Counted from the first letter of the stretch, positions 16,701-24,788 are shown. The stretch: DNA of 64,000 nucleotides from JAPLJC01 sp963697965 (GCA_963697965.1 OY969108.1:2046001-2110000), one strand, 5' to 3'. A program made the numbers and translations. Notes: generated by a model from the letters alone, not told the origin.

Positions 16701-17923
16701 ACTCCCCCTACCGCTACCGCGTTACCGGCGAACTTAAACGCAAGATTTACCTGCCACCCATGGCCGACCAGGCCCTGGCCCTGGTGGCCGGCTTTCAGGC
16801 CTGCGGCGGAGAGGCCGAATCCTTGCCGGACTCCGACGATGAGACCCTGGAGCTGGGCCGCCGCCTCACCTCGGGCAAGGAGTGCTACCCCCTGATCCTC
16901 ACCACCGGTGACCTGGCCAAGCTTCTGCGCCGCCCTGATTTCGATCCCGAGCGCAGCGCCTTCTTTATGCCCGCGGCCAACGGCCCCTGCCGTTTCGGCC
17001 AGTACCACCGCTTTCACCGCCTCATCCTGGACGAGCTCGGCTTCCCGCAGGTCCCGGTCTATTCTCCTGATCAGAGCGAAACCATGTACCAGGAAGTCGG
17101 CATGGTGGGCGAAGACTACGCCCGGATCGTCTGGAACGGCATAGTGGCCATCGACCTTTTGGAGAAGAAGCTGCGGGCGACCCGGCCCTATGAGCGTAAT
17201 GCCGGCGAATCCGACAAGGTCTATAAGCACTACTTGCAAAAAACCTATGAAACGGTGCGGGACCGCCAGGACCTGCCGGCCGTGCTCCGCCAGGCCCGGG
17301 GCGCCTTTGAGGACCTGGCCCTCAAGTCCAACGGCCGCAAACCCATCGTCGGCATCGTGGGCGAAATCTATACCCGGGCCAACCATTTCTCCAACGAAGA
17401 CGCAGTGCTGGAGATCGAGGCCCTGGGGGGCGAAGTCTGGATGCCGCCCATCGGCGAGTGGCTCCTCTACGTTACCCACTCCTCGCGCCATGATGCCTGG
17501 AACGCCCGGCATTACCTCCGCTATCTGAAATTTTCCCTGGAGGATCGGGTCCAGAAAAAGGTGGAGCACGAACTGGAAGAGATCTTCCAGGGCTGCATCA
17601 ATAACCTGCGGGAGCCCTCCATCGCCGAAATCTTCGAGATGGCCAAAGATTACCTGCACCCCTCCTTCGAAGGCGAGGCCATCCTGAGCATGGGCAAATC
17701 CCGGGATTTCGTGCAGAAAGGGGCCGCAGGGCTGGTGAACATCATGCCTTTTGCCTGTATGCCCGGCACTGTGGTTAACTCCCTGTTCAAGCGCTTCCGG
17801 GAGGAGCACCACAACATCCCCTTCCTCAACCTGGCCTATGACGGCCAGGAACAGAGCCAGACCCGCACGCGCCTCGAGGCCTTTATGTACCAGGTGCGCC
17901 AATTCCACGAACGGCCGCAGTAG
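13751..17923 (+). CDS. Acyl-CoA dehydratase activase/HgdB-like fusion protein
   Basis: A 1390-residue cytoplasmic protein. Two BadF/HgdC-type ASKHA ATPase domains (about 5-285 and 325-585) each keep both cysteines that hold the bridging [4Fe-4S] cluster in 2-hydroxyglutaryl-CoA dehydratase activator: CAAGTGSFL plus GRCSVF in the first, CAAGTGSYL plus GERCTVF in the second. A Cys-rich ECNGCPNHC segment follows near 600, then a DUF2229 region and a 2-hydroxyacyl-CoA dehydratase D-like region (about 660-1385). The family is widespread in anaerobes; ATP-driven low-potential electron transfer is the likely chemistry, but the substrate is unknown. No separate dehydratase subunits are adjacent. Confidence 0.92.
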   Translation: MADRFDLGMDVGSVSLNVVVLDAQGQVVLEEYRRHLGNPYKSALDLLESLEDRFPAERCRLAAFTGMGGKGLAKTLGGSFVNEVIALGWGTHHFLPETRTIIDIGGESAKMVLVTDVNGHLVIEDFAMNTMCAAGTGSFLDQQAHRLGYSIEEFSELALKSTTPPRVAGRCSVFAKTDMIHLQQGATPDFEIIAGLCRAMGRNLKSNIGKGKTITPPVAFQGGVAHNLGVRQAFRQVFGLDETGLLIPPHFCSLGAVGAVLVARDNPPAHFTLDLRALRRRLEEESESTRHLPPLSPPPLLGPEHYRVEEIPPGEVAEGYLGVDVGSISTNVVVIDPQGRVLAREYLMTAGRPLEAITEGLRLVGARIGDRVRILGAATTGSGRYLTGDFIGADVVRNEITAQATAAAAIDPEVDTIFEIGGQDSKFISLRHGAIVDFMMNKVCAAGTGSYLEEQAEKLGISIREEFGNLALESQSPVRMGERCTVFMESDIVHHQQRGAAKEDLVSGLSYSIVQNYLNKVVEDRPIGKRIFYQGATAANRGIVAAFQQVCGKPVAVPPHHDVTGAIGAALLAMRERDWETSKFKGFDLADRKYVITSFECNGCPNHCEIRQVKIEGEQPLFYGSRCEKYEVAATSKKVDLPDLLAEREAWLYGTEPPPEGKRGAIGLPRTMVFQELMPFFRAFFEDLNFTVVYSQKTNKSVINEGLEALAAEPCYPVKVAHGHLLDLLKAGVKRIFLPSVIDMPHPDPEVRAGVVCPMAQSLCYTAPSAIDFASYGAKVLTPVLYFGRGEKRLRQGLRSLGKDLGVSSFAVNRAMKKAIAAQQAYYNHLSARGQEILESLPPDGRLMVLIGRPYNAFDPGMNLNLHRKLRQLGVLAMPMDFLPVDQVQDLEEIKPMYWRFGQKILGVAEHIRQDPRLYGIFITNFGCGPDSFIQHFFKERMQGKPYLEIEIDEHSSDVGAITRLEAFLDSLKNVKVEPAVKKHSPYRYRVTGELKRKIYLPPMADQALALVAGFQACGGEAESLPDSDDETLELGRRLTSGKECYPLILTTGDLAKLLRRPDFDPERSAFFMPAANGPCRFGQYHRFHRLILDELGFPQVPVYSPDQSETMYQEVGMVGEDYARIVWNGIVAIDLLEKKLRATRPYERNAGESDKVYKHYLQKTYETVRDRQDLPAVLRQARGAFEDLALKSNGRKPIVGIVGEIYTRANHFSNEDAVLEIEALGGEVWMPPIGEWLLYVTHSSRHDAWNARHYLRYLKFSLEDRVQKKVEHELEEIFQGCINNLREPSIAEIFEMAKDYLHPSFEGEAILSMGKSRDFVQKGAAGLVNIMPFACMPGTVVNSLFKRFREEHHNIPFLNLAYDGQEQSQTRTRLEAFMYQVRQFHERPQ

Positions 17924-18004
17924 CCCCGATCCGCTGGCAGACCCGAGGGCGGGCTTGAGCCCGGTTTTCGGTCCACGGCGGCCGCGGGCGTCCCTAAGCG
18001 GAAG

Positions 18005-18022
18005 CGCAGGCTAAAGCCTGCG
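18005..18022. repeat. REP-like palindrome CGCAGGCT/AGCCTGCG
   Basis: An 8-bp perfect stem with AA centre just after the activase gene; the wording GGTAGCCGCAGGCTTTAGCC is repeated near 23745 and 23880. Confidence 0.65.
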
Positions 18023-18063
18023 GCTACCAAGATGGGGAAACCCGATTTCCTCAAGAGCTACTG

Positions 18064-18804
18064 CTATTCGCAGGGTTGCGGCGGGTTTGAGGTGGAATCC
18101 AATTTGGCGGTCAATTCGGGAAAGTTAATCTCTTCAGGCCTCTCAGTGGCGAGGCGCAGGAATTCGTTGGCTTTTTCCTGGATATAGGGATGTTTGGCAA
18201 AATCATCGACGGTTTTAAGCATCAGGTTTTGAAAATCCGCCTGCAGGTCCTTTACGGAAGCGATTTGGCCCTTTAAATAGGCCACCATCGCTGACAGGTT
18301 GAGCATTCTTTGCTCCACCCCATAGCGCCGAAAGCTGTCCTTGATATCATCCCGAACCCGATCGATGGCTATTTCCCGGAGGAAATGAAACGGGTTGGCC
18401 CCGCTGAACAGGGAAGACCAGGCGTAGCGCACATGATAGTATCTTTTGCCGCTGTGCCATACCTGATGGATCAATTGGCAATCCTCGGGCTTTTGGGTCA
18501 TCGAGCTCAGGGCATTATGGTAAGGCCGCAACAGGCGGGCCAGGAGCAAATGGTAGAGCAACACCATGTTGACGATGAACATGCCGAAGATACTGATGCC
18601 GGTCAGGACGGGCTGAACGGAGCTGGACCAAACGAACATCAGGTACAGGAAAATCAGCACCAGGCCCAGGAGGCGCACCATCTTGATGCCGGTAATTTCC
18701 AGGCGGGGATCATTCCGGTATCTTAAAAAGGCGAGTAGCAATATGATTAAGATGCCTATTTCGACAAAGGGGCTGGCCATGGTGTAGATTATCTTATCCA
18801 GCAT
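18064..18804 (-). CDS. Membrane protein of unknown function
   Basis: A 246-residue protein from ATG 18804, preceded by GAGAGGAG at a proper distance; the ORF's earlier Met lacks such a site. Three hydrophobic segments (about 8-27, 42-58, 62-88) anchor it, and the remaining 150 residues are a charged, helical cytoplasmic domain with a probable coiled coil (VAYLKGQIASVKDLQADFQNLM). No domain is recognised. It is transcribed in the same direction as the DJ-1/PfpI gene upstream. Confidence 0.75.
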   Translation of the reverse strand: MLDKIIYTMASPFVEIGILIILLLAFLRYRNDPRLEITGIKMVRLLGLVLIFLYLMFVWSSSVQPVLTGISIFGMFIVNMVLLYHLLLARLLRPYHNALSSMTQKPEDCQLIHQVWHSGKRYYHVRYAWSSLFSGANPFHFLREIAIDRVRDDIKDSFRRYGVEQRMLNLSAMVAYLKGQIASVKDLQADFQNLMLKTVDDFAKHPYIQEKANEFLRLATERPEEINFPELTAKLDSTSNPPQPCE

Positions 18805-18911
18805 GTCTTCTCCTCTCGGGCCGGCCGCCGGCTTTAGCATGGGCGCCGGCGAAACGCCCGGTCCGCCGGCTGCTAAATCTTATCACAACCAAATGGATTC
18901 CGAACCCAGCC

Positions 18912-19541
18912 TCAAATCCGCCGGGCATTATCTTGCGGATAGCGGTATTCCATGTGCCTCGCCGTGGCCCGGGCCACGCCCTCGCCGTAATAACGCGCCA
19001 CCACCTTTAAGGCCAGGTCCAGCCCCGCGGCTATGCCCGCCGAGGTGATTAGGTTGCCGTCCTCCACCACGTGCAGCCGTTCCTCCACTGTCACCCGCGG
19101 GAAGGATTCCCGCAGCAACTGGAGGGAGCGCCAGTGGGTGGTGGCCCGGCGCCCATCCAACAGTCCCGCCTGCCCTAACAGCAGGGCGCCGGTGCAGACC
19201 GAGGCCAGGGTCCCTGAGGAAATAACCTGGCGGCCCCTCTCAGCGAGCCAATCCATGAGGGTATCATTCTGGAGCTGCCGCCTTGTGCCCCAGCCGCCGG
19301 GTACCACCAGGATATCGAGCGCAGGGCAGGCGGCCAGGGCGCAGTCGGGGAGCACCCGCATACCCGCGGCGGTGGCGATCGCCTCCTCCCGCTCCGCCAT
19401 CACCCACACCTGGAAGGGGGAGGGATCTTCCCGGCGCCTATCCTCATCCAAACGGGCGGCGGTAAAGACCTCGTAGGGTCCGCAAAAATCGAGGACTTCC
19501 ACCTCCGGAAATATGAGGATGCCCACCTGCCGGCGCTGCAT
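18912..19541 (-). CDS. DJ-1/PfpI family protein (class I glutamine amidotransferase-like)
   Basis: A 209-residue single-domain protein. VGILIFPEVEVLDFCGPYEVF at the start and DILVVPGGWGTRR mark the DJ-1/PfpI fold, and SVCTGALLLGQAGLLDG carries the nucleophile-elbow cysteine (near residue 116). A downstream ATTHW motif matches the subgroup containing isonitrile hydratase and the N-terminal domains of GlxA-type AraC regulators. No C-terminal HTH is attached, so an enzymatic or stress role is likelier; the substrate cannot be told. Confidence 0.9.
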   Translation of the reverse strand: MQRRQVGILIFPEVEVLDFCGPYEVFTAARLDEDRRREDPSPFQVWVMAEREEAIATAAGMRVLPDCALAACPALDILVVPGGWGTRRQLQNDTLMDWLAERGRQVISSGTLASVCTGALLLGQAGLLDGRRATTHWRSLQLLRESFPRVTVEERLHVVEDGNLITSAGIAAGLDLALKVVARYYGEGVARATARHMEYRYPQDNARRI

Positions 19542-19631
19542 CTGCTTACCTCTTTTAATTGAGGCCTGGCTTCCTGGTACGCCCTCCAGGGGTGGGTTTA
19601 AAACCCGCGCCTAGAAGGTCATCCTTCCTTT

Positions 19632-20414
19632 TCACTTCCCCCGAAAAACCGGCTTCCTTTTCTCCAGGAAGGCCTTCAGCCCCTCCTGATAGTCCCCACT
19701 GTCATAGACCAGCCGCCGCAGGCCCTGGATGCGCTCAAAGGTCTCCGGGCTGAGCGGCAGGGCGTTGGCCAGCAGGCGGAACTGCTCCTTGATCACCGAG
19801 ATGCTGAGGGGGGAATTGGCGGCGATCTCCCGGGCCAGGTTATAAGTGAAATCCTCCAGTTCTGCGACCGGCACCAGGTGATTGAGAAGGCCGACCCTGA
19901 GGGCCCGCTCCGCCGCCACCGGCTGGGCGGTGAAAAACATCTCCCGGGCCAGGTTAAGGCCTATCATGTTGATGATGTGCAGGATGCCGGTGGGATTATA
20001 GGGAACTCCCAGGTGGGCCGGAGTTATGGCGAAGGAAGTCTTCTCAGTGCCGATGAGGATGTCGCAGACAAAAGCCAGCTCGCAGGCCCCCCCCCAGACG
20101 CTGCCTTCCATCATGGCGATCACCGGCGCCGGGCAGCGCTGAATGGCGCGGATAGCCTGCTCCAGTGGATCGTTATAAGAGAGCGGATCACGCCCCTGCT
20201 TAGGTAATTCGCCTATGTCGTGGCCCGCGGACCAGATCGCCGCCCCGGGGTTGGCCCGCAGGATGACCACCCGCACCGAATGGTAGATCATCTCATTTAA
20301 AGCCTTTATGAGTTCATGGATGAAATCCCCGCTCAAGGCGTTGCGCTTGCTATCATTGTTGAAGGTGATGGTGCCGATGGTCTCGGATTGGAAATCCGCG
20401 GAAACCAGAGCCAT
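19632..20414 (-). CDS. scpB: Methylmalonyl-CoA decarboxylase (crotonase fold)
   Basis: A 260-residue crotonase-superfamily enzyme closely resembling E. coli ScpB/YgfG along its length: SAGHDIGELPKQGRDPLSYNDPL, EGSVWGGACELAFVCDI, ITPAHLGVPYNPTGI, VGLLNHLV and the C-terminal FERIQGLRRLVYDSGDYQEGLKAFLEKRKP. ScpB decarboxylates methylmalonyl-CoA to propionyl-CoA. With the mutase subunits at 7946-10320 the window holds two steps of a succinyl-CoA to propionyl-CoA route, though the genes are 10 kb apart and on opposite strands. An interfering enoyl-CoA hydratase role is unlikely given the ScpB-specific motifs. Confidence 0.88.
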   Translation of the reverse strand: MALVSADFQSETIGTITFNNDSKRNALSGDFIHELIKALNEMIYHSVRVVILRANPGAAIWSAGHDIGELPKQGRDPLSYNDPLEQAIRAIQRCPAPVIAMMEGSVWGGACELAFVCDILIGTEKTSFAITPAHLGVPYNPTGILHIINMIGLNLAREMFFTAQPVAAERALRVGLLNHLVPVAELEDFTYNLAREIAANSPLSISVIKEQFRLLANALPLSPETFERIQGLRRLVYDSGDYQEGLKAFLEKRKPVFRGK

Positions 20415-20557
20415 GTTTAACCCTCCCTGAAAAACCCGGCGGCCGTCCTGAACTGCAGGGACACCGCTCCCCGAAAAAATTTGCCATTTGCTCCTATAAC
20501 TGATAGCATCGCGAGCGGCTCAGGTAAACAATTTAATCATCAGAAAAGGGCTATCCC

Positions 20558-21373
20558 ATTCTCCGTTGCCCCTATTGCGGTCAGGAGATGCTGAATACCG
20601 GCAGTGTTTGTCCCAACTGCGGGCAGCCGCCTCCGAATCCGCCCGGCGTCTCCGCTGCCGCCGCCAGACCTGCCGCTGCCTCTCTGCCCCTGGAGAAATA
20701 CCTGAAGACGGGCTGGGATCTGTTTAAACGCTTCCCCGGAGGGTTTATCGGTTTCTCCTTGTTCTATTTCCTGATGCAAGCCGCCTGCAACTCCGTCCCC
20801 TTGCTGGGCTGGGTGGCCGGCCTGGCGCTCCCGGCGCTGCTGATGGGAAACTTCATCGTCAGCGCTAAATTGCTCCAGGGCGTGAAGCCCCATTTCGGTG
20901 ATTTCTTCCTGGGCTTTCGCTTTTTCCTGCCCCTGCTGCTGGCGTTCTGGTCGGCCGCGGCACTCATCGCCATCGGCATGTTGCTCATCATTCCCGGCGT
21001 CTATTTTTTGGTGAGTTACGTCTTCGCCGCTCCCCTGGTGGTGGATCGCCGCCTCACCTACAGGGCGGCCCTTAGGTTGAGCCGGCGCACCGTCAAACAA
21101 TTCTGGTCCAACATGTTTATCTTCTGCCTGCTGCTGTTGCTGGTCAACCTGTTCAGCCTGGTGGTCTTCTTCAATCTGCTGAGGCTGGCCATTTTCGCCC
21201 CCATCGTCAACCTGTTCGGCCCCTATGCCTATGGCCTCGGACTCCTGGCCAGCCTGCCGGTCAGTTGCTGCGCCGTGACCGCCGCCTATGCCGACCTCTT
21301 CGGCTGGCAATCCGATTATTCCGAGGGTTTCCCGGACAACCTCCCGGCGGAACAGGAAATATCCGCCCCATGA
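20558..21373 (+). CDS. Zinc-ribbon membrane protein of unknown function
   Basis: Multi-pass membrane protein. The first ATG (20588) gives 261 residues but begins in the middle of a zinc ribbon: the in-frame codons upstream encode CPYCGQE, pairing with CPNCG downstream. No ATG, GTG or TTG lies between the stop at 20534 and that motif; ATT 20558, with AAAAGGG about 8 bp upstream, is the only near-cognate start, so a 271-residue product from ATT is proposed. After a Pro/Ala linker come five or six hydrophobic segments (about 65-245) with a 'LIIPGVYFLVSYVFAAPLVVDRR' stretch typical of DUF975/glycerophosphodiester-phosphodiesterase-like membrane domains. It is 54 bp upstream of priA. Confidence 0.75.
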   Translation: MLRCPYCGQEMLNTGSVCPNCGQPPPNPPGVSAAAARPAAASLPLEKYLKTGWDLFKRFPGGFIGFSLFYFLMQAACNSVPLLGWVAGLALPALLMGNFIVSAKLLQGVKPHFGDFFLGFRFFLPLLLAFWSAAALIAIGMLLIIPGVYFLVSYVFAAPLVVDRRLTYRAALRLSRRTVKQFWSNMFIFCLLLLLVNLFSLVVFFNLLRLAIFAPIVNLFGPYAYGLGLLASLPVSCCAVTAAYADLFGWQSDYSEGFPDNLPAEQEISAP

Positions 21374-21427
21374 CCTTGCCGCCGGCTCTCCAACGGATAA
21401 CTAGGCAAACCTTTTCCCAATTTTCCT

Positions 21428-23698
21428 ATGCCTCCAGCCCCTGCCTCCGTTAAGACCGGTCCCGAAGCCGCCGATCTCTGGGAAGTGGCGGTGGCCCTCC
21501 CCATAACCCAGACCCTCACCTATCGGCTGCCGCCGGAGCTGGGGGCCGCGGGGGTGGGAAGCCTGGTGCAGGCGCCGGTGGGCCGCCGCACGGTGACCGG
21601 CTACCTCCTGGCCCCGGCGCAGGAAGCCCCGCCCGTTAAGCTGCGGCGCCTCCAGAAGCTGCTGGACCCCGTACCCCGCTTCGGCCCGGATATGGTGCCC
21701 CTGTTCCGCTGGCTCGCCGACTATTATCAGTATCCCCTGGGGGAGGCCTTGAGCCGCATCATCCCCGGCGGGGCCCGGCCCTCCGGGGGCCGCCAGGAGA
21801 CCTGGGTTGCCCTGGCACCCCAGGCAGCCGCGGAGGCGCCCACCTCACGCCTGGGGCCCCGGAGCCGGGCACTGCTGGCCCATTTGCAGGAAGCTGGGGC
21901 AGCTGTTGCCGTAAGCAGTCTGCGGCCGCATTTTCCAGGGTGCTTGCCGGTCCTGCGCCGCCTGGAGGCCAAAGGCCTGGTGGTTCTCTCCCGGCGCCTC
22001 ACCTTGCAAGACCCCCTTAAGAGCCACCCCTCGATTCCGGATGAAGCCCCTCATCTGCCTCTGGCGCCGGAGCAAGAGCTGGCCCTCACTGCCATTATCG
22101 AGGGGATCGCCTCCGGCTCATTCTCCCCATTTCTGTTGCACGGCGTCACCGCCAGCGGCAAGACCGAGGTTTACCTGGTGGCTGCGGCCCAGGCCCTGGC
22201 ACAGGGGCGACAGGTCCTGGTGTTGCTTCCGGAGATCGCCCTCAGCCACCCGGTGGCCCAGGCCTTCCGGCGCCGCTTCGGGCCTCGAGTCACGCTGCTG
22301 CACAGCGGTCTCTCCGAGGCCGCCCGCCTGGACCAGTGGCGCCGCATCATGCTGGGCGAAGTGGACGTGGTGGTGGGGGCCCGCTCCGCGGTCTTCGCCC
22401 CCTTGCCCCGCCTGGGCCTGGTGGTGGTGGACGAGGAGCAGGATGCCGCCTACAAGCAGGAAGGGGGCCTCCTCTACCAGGCCCGGGACGTGGCCCTTTA
22501 CCGGGCCAAAATGGCGGCCGCGGCCGCGGTGCTGGTCTCCGCCACCCCCCAGATATCCACCTATCACCTGGCCCGGACCGGCAAATATCGCTATCTCAAC
22601 CTGTCCCGCCGGGTCACCCCCCAGGCCTTGCCGGAGATTCACTTAGTCGACTTGCGAACACAGCGGGGCGGGGGACGGGCCTTGAAGATCATCTCCCGGC
22701 CGTTGCTGACCGCCCTGGAAGGGGTGTTATCCCGGGGGGAGCAGGCCCTGCTCTTCTTAAACCGCCGGGGCTATGCCCGGGCCCTTTTTTGCCTGTTTTG
22801 CGGCCATGTCTTTCAGTGCCGCCAGTGCAGCGTGGCCATGACCCGCCATCAAGCGGGTGAGAACCGCCTGATCTGCCACTACTGCGGCTTTAGCCAGGAG
22901 GTGCCCGAGAGCTGCCCCCAATGCCAGTCGACCGCCATCAAGCAATACGGGGTGGGGACCGAAAAGGTGGAGAGCGAGTTGCTGCGCCTGCTGCCCGGGG
23001 CCCGGGTGGGCCGCCTGGACCGGGACACCGCCCCCCATAGCGGCCGGGCCCTCGCCGTGTTGGAGAGTTTTGCCGCCGGAGACCTGGACCTCCTGGTGGG
23101 CACCCAAATGATCGCCAAGGGCCACCATTTCCCCGGCGTCAGCCTGGTGGGGGTGGTGGCCGCGGATTTGAGCCTCTTTTTCCCCGAGTATCTCGCCGGC
23201 GAGCGCACCTTCCAGCTCCTCTCCCAGGTCGCCGGCCGGGCCGGCCGCGGTGAGACCCCCGGCAAGGTCCTGGTGCAAACCTTCCATCCGGAGCATTACC
23301 TCTTCCAAATGGTGCAGAGCCAGGATTGGGTCGGATTCTATGATCGGGAAATCGAGCTTCGCCGCCGCCTGGGCTATCCGCCCTTTACCCGTCTGGCCCT
23401 GGCCCGAATCGACGGCCCCTTCGAAGCGGCCGTGGCCCGGGAGGCCCAGCGGCTGGCAGCGGCCTTGAAGAGGGAAGTGGAGCAGGACGGCGACCTGCGG
23501 TCCCGGGTGCAGGTGCTGGGGCCGGCCCCGGCGGGATTGGCCCGCCTTCAGGGCCGCTACCGCTGGCAGTTGCTCCTGAAAAGCTACGGCCGGCCAGCCC
23601 TGGCCACGAGCTTGGGCCACCTGCGCCGCCTCTTTTCCCCTCTTCCCCGCACCCGCCTCAACCTTACTCTCGACATCGACCCCAATAACCTCTATTAA
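21428..23698 (+). CDS. priA: Primosomal replication restart helicase PriA
   Basis: A 756-residue superfamily 2 helicase that reloads the replisome at stalled forks. The N-terminal 3'-DNA-binding domain (WEVAVALPITQTLTYRLP, GSLVQAPVGRRTVTGYLL) is followed by a winged helix, Walker A GVTASGKTEVY (near residue 240), Walker B DEEQD, and the zinc-binding loop with eight cysteines (CLFCGHVFQCRQC, CHYCG, CPQC; about 455-500), then motif V/VI (GTQMIAKGHHFPGVSLV, QVAGRAGRG) and the C-terminal domain. Length and motif order are normal. It follows the zinc-ribbon membrane gene in the same direction. Confidence 0.96.
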   Translation: MPPAPASVKTGPEAADLWEVAVALPITQTLTYRLPPELGAAGVGSLVQAPVGRRTVTGYLLAPAQEAPPVKLRRLQKLLDPVPRFGPDMVPLFRWLADYYQYPLGEALSRIIPGGARPSGGRQETWVALAPQAAAEAPTSRLGPRSRALLAHLQEAGAAVAVSSLRPHFPGCLPVLRRLEAKGLVVLSRRLTLQDPLKSHPSIPDEAPHLPLAPEQELALTAIIEGIASGSFSPFLLHGVTASGKTEVYLVAAAQALAQGRQVLVLLPEIALSHPVAQAFRRRFGPRVTLLHSGLSEAARLDQWRRIMLGEVDVVVGARSAVFAPLPRLGLVVVDEEQDAAYKQEGGLLYQARDVALYRAKMAAAAAVLVSATPQISTYHLARTGKYRYLNLSRRVTPQALPEIHLVDLRTQRGGGRALKIISRPLLTALEGVLSRGEQALLFLNRRGYARALFCLFCGHVFQCRQCSVAMTRHQAGENRLICHYCGFSQEVPESCPQCQSTAIKQYGVGTEKVESELLRLLPGARVGRLDRDTAPHSGRALAVLESFAAGDLDLLVGTQMIAKGHHFPGVSLVGVVAADLSLFFPEYLAGERTFQLLSQVAGRAGRGETPGKVLVQTFHPEHYLFQMVQSQDWVGFYDREIELRRRLGYPPFTRLALARIDGPFEAAVAREAQRLAAALKREVEQDGDLRSRVQVLGPAPAGLARLQGRYRWQLLLKSYGRPALATSLGHLRRLFSPLPRTRLNLTLDIDPNNLY

Positions 23699-23737
23699 TG
23701 GCAGCCCCGCGGGCCGCTCCGAATGCCATAAAACGGT

Positions 23738-23905
23738 AGCCGCAGGCTTCAGCCCGCGCAATAGTAGTCAGTAGCCAGTAGTCAGTAGTCAGCAGTCAGT
23801 TCCAAGATTGGACATCGACCCTTATATCCTTTAACAAGTTATTAAAGGCGACCCGCGGGCCCCTCCTAGTGCCACAAACCCGGTAGCCGCAGGCTTTAGC
23901 CTGCG
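23738..23905. repeat. Two copies of the GGTAGCCGCAGGCTT..GCC repeat
   Basis: GGTAGCCGCAGGCTTCAGCCCGCGCA (23737-23762) and GGTAGCCGCAGGCTTTAGCCTGCGCA (23882-23907) are each preceded by an ATGCCA/GTGCCA..AAA block. The same palindrome occurs at 18005. The 372-bp gap after priA holds only repeats. Confidence 0.65.
23763..23797. repeat. Heptad array AGTAGTC x5
   Basis: Five contiguous 7-bp units (AGTAGTC, AGTAGCC, AGTAGTC, AGTAGTC, AGCAGTC), the same family as 5708-5721. Confidence 0.85.
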
Positions 23906-23916
23906 CAAGCTCACCT

Positions 23917-24051
23917 TGAGACTTCTGCGAAAACCAAAAGTTGTCATCCTGAGCGCAGCGCAGGATCTCGGATATCCTTAGAATCTATGAGATTTTTCTG
24001 TCGCTTCGCTCCCTCAGAATGACAAAAGGGGGGACTTTCGCAAAGGTCTCA
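23917..24051. repeat. MITE-like 135-bp imperfect inverted repeat
   Basis: The ends TGAGACTTCTGCGAAAAC and GACTTTCGCAAAGGTCTCA are imperfect inverted repeats, and internally TTGTCATCCTGAGCGCAGCGCAGGATCT faces AGATTTTTCTGTCGCTTCGCTCCCTCAGAATGACA. One half matches the repeat at 9779-9841. It contains no ORF. Confidence 0.6.
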
Positions 24052-24070
24052 CATCGCAGCTACCGCTAAA

Positions 24071-24430
24071 TTATTCCTGGCCCGCGGCCTGCCCCCACCC
24101 CATTTTCTCTATTTCCGCCAAATACTCGGCATATAGGTCCACGTCCCCACTCCTGGCCAGCTGCCGGTCTTCATAAGGGACCGCCAGCCTCCGGTAAAAT
24201 TCCTGACCGAGGTTGGTGAAGATGCCGCTCAGCATGGCGATCAGCCAGTAGCGCATGCCGCCGTAACGGCGGCGAACGACCTGCAAGGCTAGGCGGGTGC
24301 AGGCGTAGTTCAACAGCCCGGCGAAGGCCCCCTCCCCGCCGTCCTCCCGGGCCAGCCCGTTGAGGCAGCCTGCCAGCTCATCGATCAGTCCATCACAGAC
24401 CTTTCTCTGTGCTACCGGAATGTAGGGCAT
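24071..24430 (-). CDS. Conserved small protein (MPYI.. family)
   Basis: A 119-residue soluble protein; ATG 24430 is preceded by GGAGGAA, unlike the earlier Met of the frame. It opens MPYIPVAQR and contains LLNYACTRLALQ and LGQEFYRRLAVPYEDRQLARSGDVDLYAEYL, wording shared by a widespread family of short helical proteins (LNY.ITRL..EFYRRV..PYE.) of unknown role. A MITE-like repeat separates it from priA, with which it converges. Confidence 0.75.
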   Translation of the reverse strand: MPYIPVAQRKVCDGLIDELAGCLNGLAREDGGEGAFAGLLNYACTRLALQVVRRRYGGMRYWLIAMLSGIFTNLGQEFYRRLAVPYEDRQLARSGDVDLYAEYLAEIEKMGWGQAAGQE

Positions 24431-24554
24431 GACGACTTCCTCCTCGATTTTTTTTGCACCGGCCAGGCAGCCCTGGTTTATGGTCAATTAGCCCCAGCGC
24501 TTTAAGGAGCGGGCAATGTAGTGTTTCGTATATAGTACGCCATTAATCACCTGA

Positions 24555-24705
24555 AAACCTAAAGTTCCCATGGTATTCTAGTCCCCCTTAGAAAAAGGAG
24601 GATTTAGGGGGATTTCAGGAGGTTATTTTAAATCCTCCCTGGCCTTCCCTTTCAAGTTGCGGTTAAAAACCGTTCTTTGAAATCTCATAAGCATTATGAA
24701 GATTG
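24555..24705. repeat. Interspersed element of about 150 bp, copy 2
   Basis: It shares with 10821-10967 the sequence order TTCC..GTATT..AGTCC, AAAAGG palindrome, GATTTCA.GGTTATTTTAA, C-rich block, AAAACCGTTCTTTGAAA and GCATTATGAAG. It is non-coding. Confidence 0.65.
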
Positions 24706-24732
24706 CCCCAGGGCCCAGCCTATTCCGGACCT

Positions 24733-24788
24733 CTCCTGACCCCTCGCCCCTGATCCCTGACCCATTGCCCCTGACCCCTCGCCCTTGA
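24733..24788. repeat. Heptad array CCCCTGA/CCCCTCG x8
   Basis: Eight contiguous 7-bp units (CTCCTGA, CCCCTCG, CCCCTGA, TCCCTGA, CCCATTG, CCCCTGA, CCCCTCG, CCCTTGA). The final unit supplies the -35 box of the tRNA promoter. Confidence 0.85.
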
